Shown in pieces: positions 18,413 to 26,754 of a stretch of DNA of 64,000 bases. Every line of letters begins with the position of its first letter. Positions within the stretch are counted from its first letter, which is position 1. The stretch comes from JBMNCQ01 sp049366715 (GTDB lineage Bacteria; Bacillota; Peptococcia; Peptococcales; BICA1-8): positions 1 to 64,000 of the forward strand of contig JBMNCQ010000048.1 in NCBI GenBank assembly GCA_049366715.1, written 5' to 3'. Made by a program: the position numbers and the translations under genes. The notes below the pieces were generated by a model. It saw nothing but the letters and a program-made list of their open reading frames with translations, had not been told where the DNA came from and ran no database searches.

Positions 18413-18461
18413 ATGAACATTTATTTATATCGTTCATGAACAATATAAGCTTTTTGTTCAT
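18413..18461. promoter_or_regulatory. Candidate TetR operator cluster
   Basis: A perfect 10-bp palindrome GTTCATGAAC (18432-18441) is flanked by ATGAAC (18413-18418) and GTTCAT (18456-18461), all within 50 bases upstream of the TetR start. Regular repetition of one hexamer in both orientations is the usual layout of an autoregulated TetR operator. The binding itself is inferred. Confidence 0.5.
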
Positions 18462-18471
18462 AAGAGTCAAT

Positions 18472-18494
18472 AAAAAAACTGAACTGTGTTCAGT
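18472..18494 (-). terminator. Intrinsic terminator between the NlpC-like gene and the TetR operon
   Basis: A perfect stem ACTGAAC/GTTCAGT with a three-base loop is followed on the minus strand by TTTTTTT. It ends transcripts arriving from the gene ending at 18717. The intervening 18495-18716 contains no supported gene. Confidence 0.85.
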
Positions 18495-18716
18495 TCAGAA
18501 TTATTAGCAGTCTTCAATAATAAGGCAGGGAGACACACCACTTGCGGGTCTGTCCCCCCTTAATTAACTTCAGTCCTCCTAGATCTCCATTCTCAATTTT
18601 TCACCGGTAAAAGAACCTTTACCTCACCCCTAATGTTACCCGGAAGCTTACCTTTACCCGGTCAGTAAATTTACCCAAGAGCTTGCCTGCATCTTCCTTG
18701 CAAAATCACCCCAAGC

Positions 18717-19808
18717 TCAACGGAAAGCTTGATACCGGCTGACCGGAAGGATTCTTAAAATAAGCAGGGAATCCTTAATGACATGGCTGTCTTTACCTGC
18801 ATGCCCTCCGCTGAAATACTCTTCTTTGTAATTAATTCCATTTGTAGATTCCTGACTCGACCAATATTTTAACCCTACAATATTATCTCCTTCTTTAAGC
18901 CAGTTGAGAAAGACTACCGTATGACCGGTATTATTATCACGGGAAAAATCAATAAAATCACCGGGCCGGACGTCTGCTAAATGATCGATTTTTCGGCCGA
19001 TACCGTATTTTTCTCCGGCAATCACAAGGTTGTTGCTCTTTTTGACGCCGGAAGCAGCATACCAGTTCATGGCAAAGTCATAAAGTTCATCCCAGGTCAT
19101 CCCGTTAAAGTCATCGGCAGCTATCCCTAATTCCCGGTTTCTCGCCTGCATGGCTTTGAAGAATACTTCAAAGGTTATCCCTACGCAGTGACTGGCCCTG
19201 TTTCCGCTGGGATGAGCTTTCAGCAGCACCTGATCCTGATAGGTTAAAGTTGCGGTAACACCGTTATAATTCGTATAATCATTATTCAGTAAATAGGGAT
19301 ATCTTCCCGCACCGATCTCATAAGTCTTAATCATATCTAAAACATATGCATTTAATTCCTTATTGTTACTTGCGTCTTGAGAAGCAGTTACTTCCGTATT
19401 ATGTACTTCCTGTTTACTTTCAGGTTCCTGTGCTTCTTCCTGCTTTAGGTCATCTTCCTCCCGGGCCGCCATTATGGCTGCCGACCCGGCCGGCGGGTCT
19501 GTGTCCGGCTTTTCCCGGGGAGTTTCCTCCGGATCTGCCGGATTTTCCTTATTGACTTTATTTTCTTCCTTACGCTCAACTGCTCCGTCAGCAGCTCCTG
19601 TCTGAGGTTCCATCTGTTTTACAAAACCTCCTGCACCAACAGTATCCTGGAGAGGCTCGTCTATTTCTTCGGCTAAATAATTTTTTGTCTTTTTTTCGGC
19701 AATACCGCTGCCGGCAGTATTAATAAAAAAACTGATTAAAAAAACACTTATTACAATTATGCAAAGTAAGACTATTTTAAATATATTGGATTTTTCCCCT
19801 TGTCCCAT
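18717..19808 (-). CDS. Membrane-anchored NlpC/P60-like cysteine hydrolase domain protein
   Basis: The 363-residue protein has an N-terminal membrane helix (about 9-28), a long acidic Glu/Lys/Pro-rich linker (30-150) and a C-terminal globular domain. A candidate catalytic Cys208 occurs in ASHCVGITFEVF, followed by LADVRPGDFIDFSRD and a candidate His296 in TGHTVVFLNW. This Cys...PGD...GH order is that of papain-like NlpC/P60 and CHAP cell-wall hydrolases. Overall similarity is distant, and an amidase or structural role is possible. It is monocistronic. Confidence 0.65.
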   Translation of the reverse strand: MGQGEKSNIFKIVLLCIIVISVFLISFFINTAGSGIAEKKTKNYLAEEIDEPLQDTVGAGGFVKQMEPQTGAADGAVERKEENKVNKENPADPEETPREKPDTDPPAGSAAIMAAREEDDLKQEEAQEPESKQEVHNTEVTASQDASNNKELNAYVLDMIKTYEIGAGRYPYLLNNDYTNYNGVTATLTYQDQVLLKAHPSGNRASHCVGITFEVFFKAMQARNRELGIAADDFNGMTWDELYDFAMNWYAASGVKKSNNLVIAGEKYGIGRKIDHLADVRPGDFIDFSRDNNTGHTVVFLNWLKEGDNIVGLKYWSSQESTNGINYKEEYFSGGHAGKDSHVIKDSLLILRILPVSRYQAFR

Positions 19809-19944
19809 ACCCCTTCCTTTCTGCCAGATATTTATGTACTGAGGAATCTCCAGATCACTATGGATTAATTATACGAAAAACCGGGACAAGTATATAGCTG
19901 TAATATCTGTAAATAGTTTACAAAATCACCCATCCTCCGGCACC

Positions 19945-19979
19945 AAAAAACACACCTCTCGAAAAGCTCTGAGGTATGT
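19945..19979 (-). terminator. Terminator after aguB
   Basis: A 9-bp stem (minus strand ACATACCTC/GAGGTGTGT with one wobble pair) is followed by TTTTTT. It lies about 50 bases past the aguB stop. Confidence 0.75.
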
Positions 19980-20028
19980 CCCTGTAATCGCTGCCGGCTC
20001 TTCACCAAAGCAGCTATATGAAATTACA

Positions 20029-20907
20029 CTAGGAAATAATTAGCTCCCCGTCAGAAGAGGTAATTATTTTATAAAGGTCCGGCCGGCGGTCGCGGAAAAT
20101 TCCCCATTCAATGCGCCGGACCTCCAGCTGATCCAGATCAAATTCAGCAACCAGCACGGTTTCTTCCGTGCGCCCCCCCTCGACGAGCTTGTTCCCCTGG
20201 GGGCCGGCGATGAAAGACGATCCATAAAAAGTTATCCGGGAATCCTCATCTTCTTCGCTCCCGATGCGGTTGGAAGCTATAACCGGGATCAGGTTGGCCG
20301 CAGCATGTCCCAGCATGCAAGCCTGCCAGTGCTCCTTAGAATCCAGTGCCGCATCCTGAGGTTCCGACCCGATAGCCGTCGGATAAAAGAGTAATTCTGC
20401 CCCCATTAAAGTCATGCACCTGGCGGCTTCCGGATACCATTGATCCCAGCAGATTCCTACCCCGATCTTTCCATAACGGGTCTGCCACACCTTAAACCCC
20501 GTATCCCCCGGATTAAAATAGAATTTTTCTTCATAGCCCGGACCGTCGGGAATATGGCTTTTCCTGTATATACCCAGTACCTCCCCGTCGGCATCGACAA
20601 CTGCTACAGAATTATACCTGGCATAGTTTTTTTTCTCATAAAAGCTGATGGGCAGGACGACCTCCAGCTCCCGGGCAATTTTTTTAAAATGCCGTACGGC
20701 TTCGTTATCAGCTAATTCCCGGGCATACCCATAATAATCCGCTTTTTCTTTTTGGCAAAAATAGCAGGTTTCGAAAAGTTCCTGGAGGAGGATGATCCGG
20801 GCACCCTTTTGGGCCGCTTTTCTTACCAATGCTTCCGCCTTACTTATATTTTCAGCGCTGTTTGCACTACAGCTCATCTGGGTTGCCGCCACTTTAACTT
20901 TCCGCAT
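20029..20907 (-). CDS. aguB: N-carbamoylputrescine amidase
   Basis: The 292-residue nitrilase-superfamily enzyme hydrolyses N-carbamoylputrescine to putrescine, CO2 and ammonia. The Glu-Lys-Cys triad is visible in LLQELFETCYF, YRKSHIPDGPGY and GVGICWDQWYPEAARCMTL. ATG 20907 is chosen because AGAGGTGA lies six bases upstream. The GTG at 20916 is inside that site. It is the second gene after aguA, whose stop overlaps the upstream region, so the two act in series. Confidence 0.95.
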   Translation of the reverse strand: MRKVKVAATQMSCSANSAENISKAEALVRKAAQKGARIILLQELFETCYFCQKEKADYYGYARELADNEAVRHFKKIARELEVVLPISFYEKKNYARYNSVAVVDADGEVLGIYRKSHIPDGPGYEEKFYFNPGDTGFKVWQTRYGKIGVGICWDQWYPEAARCMTLMGAELLFYPTAIGSEPQDAALDSKEHWQACMLGHAAANLIPVIASNRIGSEEDEDSRITFYGSSFIAGPQGNKLVEGGRTEETVLVAEFDLDQLEVRRIEWGIFRDRRPDLYKIITSSDGELIIS

Positions 20908-20912
20908 TAACG

Positions 20913-21947
20913 TCACCTCTTTTTACCGGCCGCCATCTGCTGGGTAGTGCAATGCACATTGCCCCCTTCTTTGATAACAGCCATACCGTTTATTTTACAA
21001 ATCCTTCTTTCCGGGAAAGTTTTCTGTAGTACCTGCTCCGCTATTCTGTCTGTTTCAGCGGCCGCACCGCCAAAGACAGGTAAAATAAGACCCTTATTGA
21101 CGAAATAAAAATTCAAGTAGCTTAAGGTCAATCTCTGCTCCTCATGTTTAACCAGGGGGGGCTGACAGATGGGAATAACCTCCAGCACCCTGCCCCGGGC
21201 ATCCGTTGCTCCTTTTAAAACCGCCAGATTTTCCCGGGTTATCTCATAATTTTCGTCTCCGGGATCCGTGCAAACCTGCATTAATATTTTGCCCGGCCCG
21301 GCAAAACAGGCAATATTATCTACATGGCCGTCAGTTTCATCCCCGCTTAAGCCTCTCTTTAACCAGATAATTTTAGCGATATTGAGATATTTTTTTAAAT
21401 AGTCTTCAATCTGCTCCCGGTTTAAGCCAGGATTACGATTGGGGTTTAAGAGACATTCTTCCGTAGTAATAAGGGTACCTTCACCGTCCACATGAATTGA
21501 ACCGCCTTCCATGATCAAAGGTGCATCAAAACGTCTAATTCCAAGATGGTCCAGGATTTGCGGAGCTACCCGGTTATCCAGGTCCCAGGAGGCATATTTC
21601 TCTCCCCAGGCATTAAATCTCCAATTTACTCCGGCCAGCCGGCCTTCTTCATCTCTAATGAAAGTCGGTCCGTTATCTCTAAGCCAGGCATCATTATGCT
21701 TAACGGATAAAAACTCTATATCAGGAACGGGGAGGATATTTTGTACCCTCTTCAGGTCCTCCGGATTAATGATGACTGTAACCGGCTCAAATCCGGCAAT
21801 AGCCGTAACAAGTTCCCCATAACCCCGGCACACGCTCTCATAATCTTCAGGATAACACATCGACTCCTGAACCGGCCAGGAGATAAAAGTACGCTGATGA
21901 GTTGTCCATTCGGCAGGCATTTTATAGCCTAAATCTTGCGGATACAT
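20913..21947 (-). CDS. aguA: Agmatine deiminase
   Basis: The 344-residue guanidino-modifying enzyme converts agmatine to N-carbamoylputrescine and ammonia. Family motifs include NDAWLRDNGPTFI, EGGSIHVDGEGTLITTEECL, GDETDGHVDNIACF and the catalytic Cys in KEGGNVHCTTQQ near the C-terminus. ATG 21947 is chosen because AGAGAGG lies just upstream. A further ATG at 21968 would add seven residues. No arginine decarboxylase or agmatine antiporter is adjacent, so agmatine is imported or made elsewhere. Confidence 0.95.
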   Translation of the reverse strand: MYPQDLGYKMPAEWTTHQRTFISWPVQESMCYPEDYESVCRGYGELVTAIAGFEPVTVIINPEDLKRVQNILPVPDIEFLSVKHNDAWLRDNGPTFIRDEEGRLAGVNWRFNAWGEKYASWDLDNRVAPQILDHLGIRRFDAPLIMEGGSIHVDGEGTLITTEECLLNPNRNPGLNREQIEDYLKKYLNIAKIIWLKRGLSGDETDGHVDNIACFAGPGKILMQVCTDPGDENYEITRENLAVLKGATDARGRVLEVIPICQPPLVKHEEQRLTLSYLNFYFVNKGLILPVFGGAAAETDRIAEQVLQKTFPERRICKINGMAVIKEGGNVHCTTQQMAAGKKR

Positions 21948-22019
21948 AAAAGACCTCTCTTTTATCATGATATTTTGTCATGTTTTTATTCTCTGCGCTC
22001 TCCGTAATAAGCACACTTT

Positions 22020-23639
22020 TTAATTTTCAATTTCAGCAATTCTCCCGACGAACAACTTTGTTAAGGTCGGATCAAACTGTTTCCCCGCCAAAAGCTCCAG
22101 CTCTTCTAAAGCTTCTTTCTTATTTTTCGCTTTCTTATAAACGGTATCATGGGTCATAATATCATAAGCATCGATTATAGCAAAAAGCCTGGCGTAGAAA
22201 GGAATATTTTCCCCGGCTATCCTATTAGGGTAACCGGAACCATCCCACCACTCGTGTAAACATAAAACAGCATCGGCAATAACCGGTTCTCCTATAGAGT
22301 GGGCCATTCTGTAACCTTCTTCACTGTGCATTTTAATGATTTCCCAGTCGTCCTTTGTCAGATTATCAATTTTAAAATGCACTTCCTCCGGAATAATTAC
22401 TTTGCCGATATCATGTAAAGCAGCCAGCACTAAAAGATTTGTAAAATCTAACGACCCCTCGGCAATCCCTAAAACTCCGGCAAAATTTTTTACCAGCTTT
22501 TTTACTCTCTCACTATGCCCTAAAATCTCCAACTCCCTTTTTTCCAGGGCCATATCGATATTATCTATTATTTTTTGTTTTACATTTTTACTCTGCAGCA
22601 ATTTTTCTTTATACATTTTTGCTTCTGCTTCCTTGAAAATCCCGGAAAACTGTTGATCAAACCTTTCCATAGTAGCGGCACCGATTGACAGACTGGCGGA
22701 AACCGGATCGCCAACCGCTTGCGAGCAGGCGAGATTAATCCGTTCACAAATATTTTGGCTGCCGGCCTGATCTGTCTTAGGAAGAATGATTAAAAACTCA
22801 TCACCGCCCCACCGGCAAACCATATCGGCTTTACGGCAGCAGCGCTTTAGAATATCCGCCGCCTCAATTAATAACTGGTCCCCCTGCTCATGACCGAAAA
22901 TATCATTGGTAACTTTAAGCCCGTTTAAATCACATAAAATAAGGCTCAGGGGCAGGTTAACCACAGTCAGCAGATTAGGTAAAAGCTGGTTGATAAAATT
23001 CCGATTATATAAAGAAGTGAGTGTATCATAATAACTTAAAAACTCGATCCGGGCTTGAGAAATAAGATGTTCTGTCACATCGGTAATGATCAGCATTAAC
23101 GACTTTTCTGTCTCATTCTCTGCCGGCAGCAGATACTTATATTCGATATCCACCTGTTTATCGTTTATATTTATACGCCGGGGTAATTGTTGAATTATTT
23201 TCGGAATTAACTTCTTTTCACTGCATGTAAAAAGCCTGTCGAGAACCTTGGCCATGGCTGCTTTTTGTTCCGGTTCACCGGCAAATAACAAATCAATAAT
23301 CGGGGTCTGCCCGATCTTATCACCAAAGAACTCCTCACATTTGGCACTGTATTCCGGATCAACACAGAGATGGTTATTGACGGTTAAAAAACCCTGGTTG
23401 GAATTATCCAGTAAATTTTTCAGGGCATACTCCCTTTTTTTAAGAACTATCCCTTGATAGTCACTAATTCTATAGATCTTTCTGGTCTGCCTGAGTATTT
23501 TTTCAAAGTATTTTAAAAAATCCCGGTAACTGTCCAAAATTTCCTGATCACTATTTTGGTGAACTTTTAGTAACTCATAACCTGCCCGGAGGATTTCCTC
23601 TTCTTTATGAAATATTTGTTCCTTATTACTATTTTTCAT
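22020..23639 (-). CDS. Diguanylate cyclase/phosphodiesterase: GGDEF plus HD-GYP protein (SiaD-like position)
   Basis: The 539-residue cytoplasmic protein has a helical N-terminus, a PAS-like region (about 75-195), a GGDEF domain with intact GGDEF at 278-282 and an I-site RKAD at 269-272, and a C-terminal HD-GYP domain with HD at 409-410 and GYP at 469-471. The usual HHE motif reads LHE (461-463), so one metal ligand may be altered. It could both make and degrade c-di-GMP. It is the last gene of the SiaB-SiaC-PP2C operon, occupying the position of the diguanylate cyclase SiaD. Confidence 0.9.
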   Translation of the reverse strand: MKNSNKEQIFHKEEEILRAGYELLKVHQNSDQEILDSYRDFLKYFEKILRQTRKIYRISDYQGIVLKKREYALKNLLDNSNQGFLTVNNHLCVDPEYSAKCEEFFGDKIGQTPIIDLLFAGEPEQKAAMAKVLDRLFTCSEKKLIPKIIQQLPRRININDKQVDIEYKYLLPAENETEKSLMLIITDVTEHLISQARIEFLSYYDTLTSLYNRNFINQLLPNLLTVVNLPLSLILCDLNGLKVTNDIFGHEQGDQLLIEAADILKRCCRKADMVCRWGGDEFLIILPKTDQAGSQNICERINLACSQAVGDPVSASLSIGAATMERFDQQFSGIFKEAEAKMYKEKLLQSKNVKQKIIDNIDMALEKRELEILGHSERVKKLVKNFAGVLGIAEGSLDFTNLLVLAALHDIGKVIIPEEVHFKIDNLTKDDWEIIKMHSEEGYRMAHSIGEPVIADAVLCLHEWWDGSGYPNRIAGENIPFYARLFAIIDAYDIMTHDTVYKKAKNKKEALEELELLAGKQFDPTLTKLFVGRIAEIEN

Positions 23640-23658
23640 CTTCCGTCATCCTCCTCTC

Positions 23659-25512
23659 CTACAGCTTAACAATAAGCAAAGTTATGTCGTCTCTGGGGGA
23701 TTCATCCCCCAGATAAGTAAGAAGTTCCCGGGTCAATAGCTCTCCCTGCCGGGCTAAAGGCTGCCGGTAATTTGTTTCGATAAAACTCCGCAAGCGTCTT
23801 TTACCGTAAGAAAGCCCTTTCTCCCCTCCGCTTTGGTCGGTTAAGCCATCAGTAGTAATATATATCATATCCCCCGCACTAATTTCCAGCTCGGTATTCA
23901 GGTATGGAAAATCAGCAGCCGTCCTCTTATATCCTAAGCCTTTGCGCTGCCCTTTGCAAATTTTTAATTCTTTCTCCGTTCTAAGGTATAAATCGATTTT
24001 GGCTCCGGCATAAACCAGTTTGTTTTTACCATCAAAATAACAAACGGCCATATCTAAACCGTCGTCGGTAGGAGCATCTTTTCTTTGCTGGTTTAAGGTA
24101 TCTTTAATAAAGGAGCTAAGCTGGCTCAAAATATAAGCAGGATTGGTTTTATCTTCAATTTGGTTTAATAAGCCCACTGCCAGCATTGTCATCAGGGCAC
24201 CGGGGACTCCGTGACCGGTACAATCTCCGACACATATTAGAACACCTTGTCCACATTTTTTAACCCAGTAAAAATCCCCGCCCACTAAATCCCTGGGCTT
24301 CCATAACAGAAAATATTCCTTAAATATCTTTTTCAATTCCTCTTCCCGGGGTAATATCGACTCCTGCAAACGCTGGGCATAGTCAATGCTGTCCAGTATT
24401 TTCATATTTTTTTCCTCTAATTCCCTGGTCCTTTCCCGGACCTTTCTTTCCAATTCACTGTTTATTAATAATGTCCTTTTATAAGGATTCGCAATGTAAC
24501 GGGAAATAAAAAAGAAAAGTAACCCTACAGAGATGATAAAGATCGCGGCAACTATTATGGAGTATAATTTTATTTTTTGCAGAAGACCCACCGTATCCTG
24601 TCTGTTTATCTGCATGACTAAGTTCCAGTCCGTCCCCTTAATTGGATAAAGTATCACATCGTATATTCCGCCGTCGGTCTGTTCATAATCGAAAACCGTC
24701 GGCTCTTCCGCTCCGTTCAGCATCTTATCCGTCAGCTTGTTGACAAAAGAAACCGGCAGATATTCCTGTAATTTTCTCCCGTTATACTCCAGGCGGTCGG
24801 AAAGGTAGATCGCCCCGCTTTTATCCACAAGCCAGATGTTGCTGTCATGGCTAAAAGTATAATTTTTTAAATCATCAGACAAATCTTTCAGACTTAATCC
24901 TACTCCCATCACGGCCAGCGGCCGCCCTTCTTTTTTCATAAGTGCATTAATAAACACAAAGGTATCATTCCGCTGGTCATTATAGTCAATATTGACCTCA
25001 ATAAGCTTTTGCCGGTCCAGAAAATCAAAAAACCACCTGTCAAAGGGGTCATCTCTGGAAACCACTTTAATAACTTCACCATCATCGGTCCAATAATTAT
25101 TCGTAGTGACACTGACCATAAACCCATTATCATAAGCAAAGGTTTCAACTATATCATGTAATCTTTGCGTAGCATAAAGAGTAAGCCCGCTATCCTTTTC
25201 TTCTCCCTCGATCCAGGACGCAATATAAGCATCCTGGGTCAGTATTTGCGAAGTTTCCTTAGCCCTGCTGACCCGAGCATTTATTTTTGCCGTGACCGAT
25301 TCGGCGATATACATGATATCCTGCTCTTTTAACTTTTTTACAATCTCCCTTTGGGTGATGGAATAAACGATAATCCCAATTAAAATAATGGATAAAAGCA
25401 TCAGCGTTCCGGCTAAAACAATAATCTTCATACTGTTGTCTTTATACAATTCGCTTTTGTCCTGTAACTTTACACCTGACCGGTCTTTAGGGCGTTTTTT
25501 AATAAAATCCAT
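23659..25512 (-). CDS. Membrane PP2C/SpoIIE-type phosphatase with extracellular Cache-like sensor (SiaA/RsbU-like)
   Basis: The 617-residue protein has two membrane helices (near 32-52 and 320-342) flanking an extracellular double-Cache-like sensor, then a coiled-coil linker with KILDSIDYAQRLQESILP and a PP2C phosphatase domain. Metal-binding Asp residues are visible in KPRDLVGGDFYW and GDCTGHGVPGALM, and GDMIYITTDGLTDQ. I placed the start at ATG 25512, just after the SiaC-like stop. Upstream in-frame codons lie inside that gene. It is expected to dephosphorylate the SiaC-like protein on ligand sensing. Confidence 0.9.
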   Translation of the reverse strand: MDFIKKRPKDRSGVKLQDKSELYKDNSMKIIVLAGTLMLLSIILIGIIVYSITQREIVKKLKEQDIMYIAESVTAKINARVSRAKETSQILTQDAYIASWIEGEEKDSGLTLYATQRLHDIVETFAYDNGFMVSVTTNNYWTDDGEVIKVVSRDDPFDRWFFDFLDRQKLIEVNIDYNDQRNDTFVFINALMKKEGRPLAVMGVGLSLKDLSDDLKNYTFSHDSNIWLVDKSGAIYLSDRLEYNGRKLQEYLPVSFVNKLTDKMLNGAEEPTVFDYEQTDGGIYDVILYPIKGTDWNLVMQINRQDTVGLLQKIKLYSIIVAAIFIISVGLLFFFISRYIANPYKRTLLINSELERKVRERTRELEEKNMKILDSIDYAQRLQESILPREEELKKIFKEYFLLWKPRDLVGGDFYWVKKCGQGVLICVGDCTGHGVPGALMTMLAVGLLNQIEDKTNPAYILSQLSSFIKDTLNQQRKDAPTDDGLDMAVCYFDGKNKLVYAGAKIDLYLRTEKELKICKGQRKGLGYKRTAADFPYLNTELEISAGDMIYITTDGLTDQSGGEKGLSYGKRRLRSFIETNYRQPLARQGELLTRELLTYLGDESPRDDITLLIVKL

Positions 25513-25520
25513 TGCTTTGT

Positions 25521-25907
25521 CTATCCTTCCCGGGGAATAAGATAAAAAGGAAAAGTAAAATCTTCTTTGAACTCCTCTGCACATTCCAGCTCATTTTCAT
25601 TTTCGACATTATAATACCAGTTTAAGCTTATTTGCTTGCCCCCTTGATAAGCGTCTTCTAATTTTTCCAAGAGCATCATTAAACATTTTGAGCTGCTGGT
25701 GTTAATGTAGGGCAGATGAAAGTCGATAATGACTTGCACTTCCTGTTTTAAACCTTGTAAATATTCGTCAAGCCATCCCAAAATAGGCTCGTAAAATTTA
25801 AAAGCGTTTTCCGGATATGATTGGCCATGAAAACTTAAGGTTTGACTAGTTGGATCAAATTTAACTTCAGGGGTGCTTTTAGACCCCTCAATATATAACT
25901 TATTCAC
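25521..25907 (-). CDS. siaC: SiaC-like regulatory phosphoprotein (DUF1987)
   Basis: The 128-residue protein matches the SiaC/DUF1987 fold, which resembles anti-sigma factor antagonists. The conserved phospho-site region reads DFHLPYINTSSSKCLMMLLE, with the Thr/Ser cluster where P. aeruginosa SiaC is phosphorylated. The N-terminal STPEVKFDPTSQTLSFHGQS and SYPENAFKFYEPILGWL stretches are also typical. It lies between the SiaB-like kinase and the PP2C phosphatase, with gaps of 14 and 8 bases. In Pseudomonas the unphosphorylated form activates the cyclase SiaD. Confidence 0.9.
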   Translation of the reverse strand: MNKLYIEGSKSTPEVKFDPTSQTLSFHGQSYPENAFKFYEPILGWLDEYLQGLKQEVQVIIDFHLPYINTSSSKCLMMLLEKLEDAYQGGKQISLNWYYNVENENELECAEEFKEDFTFPFYLIPREG

Positions 25908-25921
25908 TCTGCATACCCTCC

Positions 25922-26467
25922 TTATACAATGGCCTTTAATGTAAAAAATGAAAACCCATCATCCAGTCTGGTTACCGAGTATTTTAAGGGGATACTGGCT
26001 TTCCTGGCCATATCTACTAACCCTAATCCTGCTCCCTGGCTCCAATTTGAGATCTCTTCTTTAAGCTTCGCTTTATATAATTTTTTTAATTCTGTTTTAT
26101 CCAGAGGAATCAATTTTTCCAGTTTCCCGACTAGACCGGCAATATCGGAATTTTCCAGGAGATTGCCGGAACTTATATAAATGCCGTTATCAGTTTTACC
26201 TATAACAATAATACAGGAATCAGCTATTTTTTCATAATAGCCGCTTCCTTGTTTTTGCGTGCAGTATTTTTTGATATTTTGGGTCTGTTCTACAAAAATG
26301 GAAAAAGTATTATAGATATCTGTTGAAGGTTTCTCTTCTGTCTCCAAATATTTTCTCACAGCCTGACCAAGCTCTTCTATTATCTCCTGAGAAAATTTCC
26401 CTGAAAAGCTGATCAGAACACCTTGGCTTCTTAACATATCATGCAGCTTTAATAAACTATTATTCAT
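25922..26467 (-). CDS. siaB: SiaB-family protein kinase (DUF6272)
   Basis: The 181-residue protein resembles SiaB, the kinase partner of SiaC. It has an HATPase-like arrangement with an N-box-like stretch TFSIFVEQTQNIKKYC and a Gly-rich GAGLGLVDMARKAS. ATG 26467 is chosen because AGAGGAAGG lies upstream and the family begins at this point. The open frame continues 13 codons further. It is first in the four-gene operon, so kinase, target, phosphatase and c-di-GMP enzyme are transcribed in that order. Confidence 0.85.
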   Translation of the reverse strand: MNNSLLKLHDMLRSQGVLISFSGKFSQEIIEELGQAVRKYLETEEKPSTDIYNTFSIFVEQTQNIKKYCTQKQGSGYYEKIADSCIIVIGKTDNGIYISSGNLLENSDIAGLVGKLEKLIPLDKTELKKLYKAKLKEEISNWSQGAGLGLVDMARKASIPLKYSVTRLDDGFSFFTLKAIV

Positions 26468-26666
26468 TTTACGAAATCCTTCCTCTCTAAATACAAATTT
26501 CTCCAAAAAAGACTCAATAAAATGTTTTTAAGCTATTTAACGACAATATTTAAATATAATTCTTCCGGCAAATGGTAATTCCTGCTATGCAATGCAAAAT
26601 TTTTTGTAAAGGTAATCCTTCGAAATAGCTGCCCGCTTTTCCGGCCTTGTTTTCAGAGCGGCAAAA

Positions 26667-26713
26667 TAAAAAAGCGCCCCTTCATCACTTCACTCCCAGG
26701 GGTGCGCTTTCTT
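26667..26713 (-). terminator. Terminator after the PucR gene
   Basis: A long hairpin (minus strand AAAGCGCACCCCT paired with AAGGGGCGCTTT) runs into TTTTATTTT. It lies about 45 bases past the PucR stop. Between here and the SiaB start (26468-26666) I see only AT-rich sequence suited to a promoter. Confidence 0.8.
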
Positions 26714-26754
26714 TAAATAAACAGGAAGCTTTTTTTGAAAAATAGCCGTCGCCT

